9,579 nucleotides of DNA. Origin: Elusimicrobiota bacterium (GTDB lineage Bacteria > Elusimicrobiota > Elusimicrobia > UBA1565). Shown here one piece after another: positions 1 through 6,200 of the stretch. Both the position numbers and the translations under genes were made by a program. The stretch lies in assembly GCA_003450735.1 (NCBI GenBank), contig DMEZ01000014.1:183280-192858 (forward strand), given 5' to 3'. The notes under the pieces were generated by a model. The model was not told the origin of the DNA and made no database searches. It saw only the letters and a program-made list of their open reading frames with translations. Position 1 is the stretch's first letter. Each line of letters starts with the position of its first letter.

Positions 1-10
1 CCCCCCCCCC
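1..10 (-). repeat. Poly-G tract (at least G10 on the coding strand) in the Gly-rich region
   Basis: Positions 1-10 are all C on the plus strand, so the giant gene reads consecutive GGG codons here; a further C5 run lies at 13-17. The tract reaches the window edge, so its full length is unknown. It could be a slippage-prone site in a surface-protein gene, or a sequencing/assembly weak point. Confidence 0.7.
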
Positions 11-3000
11 GGCCCCCGCCTGTCGCGCTCTGCTCGCTCCCGTTCGCCCCGCCGCTGCCGAGGTCCCAGGGATCGAGCAGGGAGCCGTAGCCGGCTCCGG
101 CCCCTTCCGGTCTCGTAATCGGGTTCATGGACGAGTTCCGATACCCTCCGGGCCCGCCATACCCCCCGCCGTCGCAGTAATTGCTGCCGCCGCCCGGGCC
201 CCAGCCGCTCGTGTGGGATAGGTCGCCGCCCGCGTAGCCGCGCGAGTTCGCGTCCAGCGCGCCGCCGGCCTCCACCACCATGTCCCCGCTGACTTCGAGG
301 CTCAGGACGCTCTCGCGCTGCGTCGAGTTGGGGCTGTGCTCCACCTTGGCGCCGGATTTGACGGTCAGGGACCCGAAATGGAGGGTCTCTAGGGAAGCTT
401 GCGACAGCAAGGCCCGCTCATGGACCACGACCGAGCCGGCGTACAATGCGGCGTTGGAAACGACCAGGACCGGGGCGGAGATCCCGTCGGCATCGCCCAG
501 CTCGATGGCTTGGACCCGGACCGGGCCCGTGGTGATGCTCACCGATTCCCAGGAGGCGATGCTCACCAGGTCGGCCTCTTTCGGGACGCCCAAGGGTTGC
601 CAGTTGCCGGCCGAATGCCAGTTCCCGTCGCCCGCGAAACCGGTCCAGGCTCTCCTCACGGGCACGGGGCCGATGACGATCAGCCGCTCTTGGACCTGCT
701 CCGCGTTGCCCAGGTTGTCTGCCGAATAGAAAGCGAGGGTATATGATCCCTCGGCCAAGGCGAAGGGGGCGCTGTAGTCGGCCGGCACGGAGTCGACGTA
801 GTACTTGATGAACCCGACGCCCGAGGCCGAGGCGCCGGGGTCTGAAGCCGTGAGCGCGATGGAGGACCCTTCCTCTATATAGAGCGCTCCGCCGGACGTC
901 TCGGAATAGCCCAGCGCGTCCAGCCGGGTGGCGGGCGGGGTGGCGTCCACGTAGACCTGGGTGGAGCGCACGGCGTCCACGTTGCCGACCCGGTCTACGG
1001 CGCGGTACTCGATGGAGCGCACCCCCTCGGACAGCGAGAAGGAGGCCTGATAGACCTCGAAGGGCGCGCCCGAGGCCAGGCGGTACTCGATGCGCTCCGG
1101 GCCGGATGCGCCGTCCTCGGCCGTGAAGCCCGCGGCGCTGGAAGTGGCGATGAACAGCCGGCCGGAGGCGTTCGTGAAGCGCGGGCCGGTGAAGACCGTC
1201 CCGGCGATGGGCGGGGTGGTATCTACCGCGACGCTGAAGCTTCTGACCGCCTCTTCGTTGGAGGCCAGGTCCACGCTGTAGTAGCGGATGACGTGCGGCC
1301 CCTCGACTCCGAGCGTGAACGTGCCGGTATAGACCGCGAAAGTGTCCGAGTCCACGGCGTAGAGCGTCCTCTCCACGCCCAGCCCCAGGCCATCGTTTGC
1401 TTCCGCCAGATCATCTGCGACGCTGAAGCCTATGGACGCGGAACTGCTTGCATAGACCCACCCGGCTCCGCCGGGGGCCCACGCTCCGGACATGAGCAAC
1501 TCCGTCCTCGGCGGCGCGGTGTCTTGGGTCGATTCGACGATCTCGAAAGAGGAGCCCCACACCGTCGCCGAGTTCATCGCGAAGTCGGTCGCGGAGACGC
1601 TCAACGCCCACAAGCCGTCATCGAGCCCTCGCGGATCGACGATCTGCCCGAGTCTTACGGCGACGAGCTCCGGGCTTGAGGGCCGCGGGGTGCCGCGATC
1701 TTCCAATCGCACAAGCCATGCCGAGGATGATGGGGCCGGGTCGTAATTATCCGTCACCGCGAAGGAAACGGTGAAGGTGTCATGGCCCGATTCATAAATG
1801 CCCCCGGACGGGCTGAGATCGGAGATGATGGGCGCGGAAGCATCCACTACGACTCCGGTGGAATGGAACGCCTCGGCGTTGCCCACGTTGTCCCGGCTCC
1901 AATACGCGACGGCATGCGTGCCTTCGATAAGCGAGAACTCCCCGTTGTAGGCGGGATTCAGGCAGCTCCCGGCGGGAGCCGTGTTCGATATCTCGGGCCG
2001 GGTGCGACTCGTGAAGCCGCAATCTTCCAGGGGCAGCAGATCTACCAGGTAATACGTCTCGGCGACGCCGGAGCGCACGCCGTTCGATTCCGGATCTTGG
2101 GCTTCCAGAACTACCGCGGCGGTTGCAGACAGCACCAGCCGGCCCGCGGCGTCCGAGGCAACGGCGCCATGAACGATGTGAAGCGTGGTCTCCGGCGGGG
2201 CGGCATCCACCAGTATCGTGGTGCTGCGCAGGACTTCAAGATTCCCCACGCGATCAAGGCTCTGGTAGGAGAGCGGATGGAGTCCTTCGGAGAGCGCGAA
2301 GGCCGATGAGTAGCTCTTGAACTCCCCGCCGTTGTCCTGCCAGTGAGTAAGACTCACGCCGGAAGCTCCGCCGCCTGAGGCCGGATCCTGCGCCGACAAG
2401 GCTATCGTGGATGTCCCGGCCGCATAGAGCATCCCTGAAACCACGGCAGAGGAACCTTCGATCTGCAGGATGGTCTGCGGCGGCGTTGCGTCCACCCACA
2501 CGGTCGCGGAGCGGGTAAGCTCCTCGTTGCCTGCATTGTCCAGGCTGTAGAACGACATCGACACGGAACCATCCGGGGACGGCAGGCTGAACGTGCCGGA
2601 CTGCACCGCGAGCGCCCCGCCGGCCACGCTCAAGTAGCTCTCCTTGACTCCGGAGCCCGTCCCGGGATCCGAGGCCTCGAGGCCCAGCTCGGTCCGTGTG
2701 CTTATAAATGTGCCGCTGGACTCGGCCACGAATGAGGAGATCCCCACCTTGAGCGCGGTCACGGGCGCGCTTAGATCGATGTAAATCGTCGCGGCACGAA
2801 GCGGCTCGTAGTTGCCTACGCGGTCCGCGCTGCGGAACTCTATGACGTGCCCGCCTTCGGTCAGGGTGAAGGTCGAGGCATAGGCCGTAAACGGCGCGTC
2901 TGTGGCAGCATCGACTCGATATTCGGTCAGCAAGACGCCCGAGGAGGAATCATCGACCGTAAAGCCGATGCTGGTCCCGTAGCCCAGGAACATCCGTCCC

Positions 3001-5624
3001 AGCACGTCCGTGAAAGCCGGGCTTGAGAAAGCGAGAGTGGTCTGCGGCGGGGCCGCGTCGACGGCCACGGAAGAGCGCCGGATTCCCTCGAGATTACCCA
3101 CGCGATCTTCGGAGCGGTACTCGATGAAGTTGATTCCATCACCCAGGTTGAGCTGGGTGACCGGCTCCGTAGAGATGAAGCTTGTCCCGCCGATGTCGAC
3201 GCGGGTCAGCTTGAAGCCGGAGGCCACGCCGTTCGATGCGATGTCCTGCGCGGACAGGGATGCGGCAGATACGCTGGAGATATACAGCATGCCGGCGACT
3301 TGAGCCGAGGAGCCCGCGATTTCGAGCAAAGTTTGTGGCGGGGTGGCGTCCACGGCCGCTGTTGCGATCTTGATGGATTCAAGATGTCCGAGAACGTCCG
3401 CGCTGAAATAGGACAGGGTATGTGTGCCGGGTTCCGTAAGATAGAACGGTGTGCTCTCGAATACGTTATAGGCCGTGCCGTTCAAAGTGTAAGAGGTGTA
3501 CGCGACGCCGAGGCCGGAACTGTCGTAGACCTGGATCAAATCATCAAAGGCAATAAATCCTATCGGCGTGGTACTGCTGACGTAGTTGAGCTCGCCGGGG
3601 ACTGCGTTCGCGCCCAAGTTCAAGGCCGTCCTTGGGGGCAGGGTGTCGTGCATGATCTCGAATGCGTTGCCGTAAACTACGGTAGAGTTCATCACGTAGT
3701 CGGTGGCCGTGACCTTCAAAACCCAGAGACCGTCGTCCAGTGTCCAGGGGTCGATGATCTGGCCCGCGCCGACGGCGACGACAAGCGCGGTATCCGATGA
3801 GCGATATATGCCGCGATCTACAAGCCGGACAAGATAGGCTTGTGCGCTAGGAGATGGGTCGTGGTTGTCGGATGTGGAGTAGCTTACAGTGAAGGAGGTG
3901 CCGGTTACGAATATCCCGCCGGACGGATAAATCATAGAAATGACCGGAGGGGCCGCATCCATCGTGAATGTGGCGGCGGTCGAGGCCGCGTTGCCCATAA
4001 AGTCACGGACCTCTATACTCAGGGCATGAGTGCCGTCCGCAAGGAGCGGCACGCCCAGCGTCATGCTTGAAGCCGTGAGCTGAGTCGGCGTATAGGTGCT
4101 TTCATCTATTGATACGCGTACCGATGCGGTGTTGACGCCGGAACCCTGAAAGTCAACGGCGATGTCCGGGTCTCCAAATCCGATCGTTATCGGCGTGGAG
4201 TTCGTCCCAAGGGCGGATCCGTCAATAGGATGAATGATTTGAACGACCGGCGCCGTCGCGTCTATTGCAATCGTGGCTATATGGATGGCTTCTAAATGGC
4301 CCAGCGCATCCGCGCTGAAATATCGCAACAGATGCGGTTCATCACCGTGGATGGTGAAAGTTGAAACATAGGCCGAGAAGGCCGACCCGTCGAGCGAGTA
4401 GGATGTGTAGGCGACGCCGACGCCGATGTTGTCGAACAGCCGGTTCCAGTCATCCTGCGCCATGAGCGAGAGGAACGTCGTGCTGGCCACGTAAAGGTGG
4501 TTCTCGGACTCGAGATATTGCGGCCCTGGGGATAGGATACTCGTCCGAGGCGGCAGGGTATCCCTGCTCGGCCGGACGACGATTAAAACGATCTTCCGCC
4601 TTTCGTTGCCGACCATATCCTTCAGGACCAGATGGATGGTATGGCTGCCCATCTCCAGCATGAATGGCGTCGTGTAGCGCGGGTTGGCGCAACTGCCCTG
4701 AGCGGCCATGGAGTCATAAGCGGCGCCGACGCATTCCTCCGGCGTCAAATCAATGAAGAACTGGACGTCCGCCACGCCGGAGCCGGGTACGCCGGGCAGA
4801 CTTTGGATTGCGGGGTCTTGTGTGAGTAGAGATATCGAGGCGGATGACGCCGCGACAAGTTCGCCGTTCTCAACGCTCGAACTGCCGGCGACCTCCAGGG
4901 TCGCTTCGGGCGGTTCGGAATCGACGTAGAACGCGAGAGTCTTCGTCGCCTCCGTGTTGCTGGCCCGGTCCACGCTGAACCACGACAGGGCATGCTTTCC
5001 CTCCGCGAACAGCAGGGGGTTGATAAACGTGCTGGGAGTCGCGGTCATCGTGTCGATCGCGTCCAGGAAGTAGTCGATGTGATCCAAGCCGGATCTCGCA
5101 CAGCCATGGACTTTCGGATCCAGCGCCGAGAGCCGGGTTTGAGTCGTCGTCGAGAGGTAGATCCGGCTTTCGGACTCGGCCATAGCTCCGAGGAAATCCA
5201 GGGCGCTCGTCGGAGGCGTGGTGTCCGGACGGACCACGAACCGCACGGCCTGTTCGTCGCCGCCCGGCACGAGCGGGTGCATCATGACATGGGCGAATAA
5301 TTTTAGAGTTACGTCGATGTTCCCGGCTTGGAGATCCGAGACGAATTGGTGGCGGGTCTGGATGAAGCGGGTCTGCCCCGGCTGGATGGTGGTCGAATCC
5401 TGGTCGACGGCATGGGGGAAAGCGATGCCGGTTGCGCTGCTAGGGGTCACGCGGAAGCCTTCGGCCGGGTCGTCGCTGTCTGAGTCGACCATGACGGGGA
5501 TGATGATGGCGCCGGACTCGTCGGCGGTGGCGTAGATTTGGGAGGAGGCGATCCGGGCACAGAAGAACGACGCCAGCAGGGCGGCGGGCAGCAAAACGTT
5601 CAAACGGCTGGCTGCATTCGGCAC
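1..5624 (-). CDS. Giant multi-modular secreted surface protein (OmpL47/Ig-like repeats, Gly-rich region), 3' end off window
   Basis: I translated this frame by hand and found no stop in 1874 codons; it is still open at position 1. The start is GTG at 5624, with AGAGGA five bases upstream. The nearby ATG in another frame meets a stop after five codons. Residues 1-30 form a Sec signal peptide (hydrophobic LNVLLPAALLASFF, cleavage likely near ASS-Q). A short domain (31-130) follows, then 15 modules whose linkers (VDATPP, VDAAPP, RDTLPP, IDATAP) fall at residues 137, 238, 358, 458, 559, 663, 762, 859, 953, 1048, 1143, 1264, 1371, 1471 and 1563. Most modules carry 'F.L.EG.H.I.Y.S.D..GN.E', typical of OmpL47-type domains; those at 458, 559 and 1264 look like other bacterial Ig-like folds. 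Residues 1660-1675 show W-x(8)-W-x(4)-NW, and 1787 onward is Gly-rich. Likely an exported adhesin or scaffold; ligand unknown. Confidence 0.93.
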   Translation of the reverse strand, partial: MPNAASRLNVLLPAALLASFFCARIASSQIYATADESGAIIIPVMVDSDSDDPAEGFRVTPSSATGIAFPHAVDQDSTTIQPGQTRFIQTRHQFVSDLQAGNIDVTLKLFAHVMMHPLVPGGDEQAVRFVVRPDTTPPTSALDFLGAMAESESRIYLSTTTQTRLSALDPKVHGCARSGLDHIDYFLDAIDTMTATPSTFINPLLFAEGKHALSWFSVDRASNTEATKTLAFYVDSEPPEATLEVAGSSSVENGELVAASSASISLLTQDPAIQSLPGVPGSGVADVQFFIDLTPEECVGAAYDSMAAQGSCANPRYTTPFMLEMGSHTIHLVLKDMVGNERRKIVLIVVRPSRDTLPPRTSILSPGPQYLESENHLYVASTTFLSLMAQDDWNRLFDNIGVGVAYTSYSLDGSAFSAYVSTFTIHGDEPHLLRYFSADALGHLEAIHIATIAIDATAPVVQIIHPIDGSALGTNSTPITIGFGDPDIAVDFQGSGVNTASVRVSIDESTYTPTQLTASSMTLGVPLLADGTHALSIEVRDFMGNAASTAATFTMDAAPPVISMIYPSGGIFVTGTSFTVSYSTSDNHDPSPSAQAYLVRLVDRGIYRSSDTALVVAVGAGQIIDPWTLDDGLWVLKVTATDYVMNSTVVYGNAFEIMHDTLPPRTALNLGANAVPGELNYVSSTTPIGFIAFDDLIQVYDSSGLGVAYTSYTLNGTAYNVFESTPFYLTEPGTHTLSYFSADVLGHLESIKIATAAVDATPPQTLLEIAGSSAQVAGMLYISSVSAASLSAQDIASNGVASGFKLTRVDIGGTSFISTEPVTQLNLGDGINFIEYRSEDRVGNLEGIRRSSVAVDAAPPQTTLAFSSPAFTDVLGRMFLGYGTSIGFTVDDSSSGVLLTEYRVDAATDAPFTAYASTFTLTEGGHVIEFRSADRVGNYEPLRAATIYIDLSAPVTALKVGISSFVAESSGTFISTRTELGLEASDPGTGSGVKESYLSVAGGALAVQSGTFSLPSPDGSVSMSFYSLDNAGNEELTRSATVWVDATPPQTILQIEGSSAVVSGMLYAAGTSTIALSAQDPASGGGASGVSLTHWQDNGGEFKSYSSAFALSEGLHPLSYQSLDRVGNLEVLRSTTILVDAAPPETTLHIVHGAVASDAAGRLVLSATAAVVLEAQDPESNGVRSGVAETYYLVDLLPLEDCGFTSRTRPEISNTAPAGSCLNPAYNGEFSLIEGTHAVAYWSRDNVGNAEAFHSTGVVVDASAPIISDLSPSGGIYESGHDTFTVSFAVTDNYDPAPSSSAWLVRLEDRGTPRPSSPELVAVRLGQIVDPRGLDDGLWALSVSATDFAMNSATVWGSSFEIVESTQDTAPPRTELLMSGAWAPGGAGWVYASSSASIGFSVADDLAEANDGLGLGVERTLYAVDSDTFAVYTGTFTLGVEGPHVIRYYSVDLASNEEAVRSFSVAVDTTPPIAGTVFTGPRFTNASGRLFIATSSAAGFTAEDGASGPERIEYRLASGAPFEVYQASFSLSEGVRSIEYRAVDRVGNVDAVRSTQVYVDATPPATRLDALGYSETSGGALYIEEGSSIALTASDPGASASGVGFIKYYVDSVPADYSAPFALAEGSYTLAFYSADNLGNAEQVQERLIVIGPVPVRRAWTGFAGDGNWHSAGNWQPLGVPKEADLVSIASWESVSITTGPVRVQAIELGDADGISAPVLVVSNAALYAGSVVVHERALLSQASLETLHFGSLTVKSGAKVEHSPNSTQRESVLSLEVSGDMVVEAGGALDANSRGYAGGDLSHTSGWGPGGGSNYCDGGGYGGPGGYRNSSMNPITRPEGAGAGYGSLLDPWDLGSGGANGSEQSATGGGRGG
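660..5216 (-). repeat. Array of 15 degenerate tandem beta-sandwich modules inside the giant ORF
   Basis: The repeats are visible at protein level; DNA is well diverged. Three module types can be told apart. Type A is the usual OmpL47-like unit ending in D..GN.E (modules 1, 7-10, 14, 15), with a Cys-bearing variant A* (modules 2 and 11). Type C has linker PPRT, a 'DD' near its middle and G-x-GV before the 'Y.LDG' strand (modules 3, 6, 13). Type B is Ig-like, with 'P..I....PSGG' openings and 'DDGLW' or 'ADGTH' near the end (modules 4, 5, 12). Order from the N-terminus: A A* C B B C A A A A A* B C A A. Module lengths are 92-121 residues. Confidence 0.85.
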
Positions 5625-5629
5625 TTCAA

Positions 5630-5635
5630 TCCTCT
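5630..5635 (-). promoter_or_regulatory. Shine-Dalgarno AGAGGA deciding the GTG start of the giant gene
   Basis: On the minus strand the order is AGAGGA, five bases (TTGAA), then GTG. Signal-peptide residues follow at once (PNAASRLNVLLPAALL), so site and frame support each other. No ATG gives the same leader. Confidence 0.75.
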
Positions 5636-5637
5636 TT

Positions 5638-5650
5638 AGCAATTATTGCT
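5638..5650. repeat. 13-bp palindrome AGCAAT-T-ATTGCT upstream of the giant gene
   Basis: Perfect 6-bp arms around a single T, ending three bases upstream of the Shine-Dalgarno and touching the stop codon of the preceding small ORF. It could be an operator or an mRNA hairpin near the ribosome site, but it is short and A+T-rich enough to arise by chance. No U-tract follows, so it does not look like an intrinsic terminator. Confidence 0.4.
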
Positions 5651-5805
5651 CAATGCACTGGCGATCCCCGCAACAACCTGTATATTTCATATAACGGGCT
5701 CGCGAGTTCCTTGAACTCGCGGTAGAAGCTGTCGGCAGGGATCAGGCGCTCGCAGAGGTGCGTGGCGTCGCAATAGTTGCCTCGAGTGTCAGGTGCTTTT
5801 TGCAT
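5650..5805 (-). pseudogene. 51-codon remnant resembling the N-terminus of an IS1182-type transposase
   Basis: ATG at 5805 is preceded by an AG-rich stretch (GAGGGTAGAG), and the frame ends at TGA 25 bases before the giant gene. The segment ERLIPADSFYREFKEL (residues 19-34) recalls the 'LIP.DSFYR.FRE' opening of IS1182-family transposases, which run to several hundred residues; this assignment is from memory. Everything after about residue 42 looks unrelated to the family and the DDE catalytic core is absent, so it cannot transpose. It is most simply a decayed insertion sequence at the border between the RHS island and the giant gene. A genuine small protein is the alternative. No terminal inverted repeats were recognised. 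Confidence 0.5.
5701..5721. repeat. Perfect hairpin: 9-bp arms CGCGAGTTC/GAACTCGCG, 3-base loop
   Basis: The two arms are exact inverse complements around CTT. It lies inside the transposase-like small ORF, where it encodes YREFKELA, so part of the symmetry falls on codons. No T-run follows on either strand, so it is not a standard rho-independent terminator. It would still be a stable stem in the RNA running from the RHS island toward the giant gene. Confidence 0.6.
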
Positions 5806-5835
5806 TCTCTACCCTCTAAACGCTGTTTCCCATTG

Positions 5836-6162
5836 TTAACGTTTGCCTGCCAGGACTTCCAGTAGCAGCACCATTCCAAGAATGATTGTGATTATTGAAC
5901 CCCACGTAACCAAGTGTAAAGTCGCGTCATAGGATGTGAATTGCCTGCCGTACGGGAAAGGGTAGCGCTTCTGGTGCTCGATTGTCATTGCGGCGAATTG
6001 TTTACGGAAGAGGCAATATATTGTCCCGAATACGAGGAAGCATGTACCTCCTATTTCCTTGTCCGACTGAGAAGAAAGAGACAAAACTCCAAAAAATATT
6101 ACCAGACAGACAAGTCCAACAATAAACAATCCGGGGATCGGCCGTATATTGTTGTTTGACAT
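5836..6162 (-). CDS. Small three-TM membrane protein, candidate immunity protein for the RHS2 tip
   Basis: The product is 108 aa starting MSNNNIRPIPGL. I chose the ATG at 6162 because AAGGAG sits eight bases upstream. An in-frame ATG at 6204 overlaps the RHS2 stop as ATGA and would add 14 residues with no strong ribosome site; another lies at 6210. Three hydrophobic stretches are visible, at about 11-30, 37-53 and 82-104, separated by a basic loop (FRKQ...HQKRYPFPYGRQ), so it should sit in the inner membrane. I do not recognise the family. Its place directly behind an RHS toxic tip, on the same strand and in the same low-GC block, is typical of immunity genes. A polytopic partner would fit a toxin acting on or in the membrane, which is inference only. 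Confidence 0.7.
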   Translation of the reverse strand: MSNNNIRPIPGLFIVGLVCLVIFFGVLSLSSQSDKEIGGTCFLVFGTIYCLFRKQFAAMTIEHQKRYPFPYGRQFTSYDATLHLVTWGSIITIILGMVLLLEVLAGKR

Positions 6163-6170
6163 ACCATTTG

Positions 6171-6176
6171 CTCCTT
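6171..6176 (-). promoter_or_regulatory. Shine-Dalgarno AAGGAG for the three-TM protein
   Basis: AAGGAG followed by eight bases and ATG at 6162. It is the clearest ribosome site in the cassette region and argues against relying on the upstream ATGA overlap at 6204. Confidence 0.7.
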
Positions 6177-6200
6177 CACTATGAGATCGTTGATTTCCAG

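Noticed and set aside
1782..3800. Plus-strand frames at 1782-2309 and 3300-3800.
   Set aside because: Antisense to the continuous giant gene, with no recognisable domain, low-complexity composition and no matching ribosome site.
660..5216. Regular spacing of related motifs as a CRISPR or DNA tandem repeat.
   Set aside because: The spacing of about 280-360 bases comes from protein modules; DNA is not near-identical and there are no short direct repeats with spacers. No CRISPR array was seen.
5701..5721. Hairpin as a rho-independent terminator.
   Set aside because: No T-run follows on either strand and it lies within an open frame.
5625..5835. tRNA or small RNA gene in the spacer.
   Set aside because: No cloverleaf, CCA end or other recognisable RNA signature; the stretch is mostly covered by the transposase-like frame.
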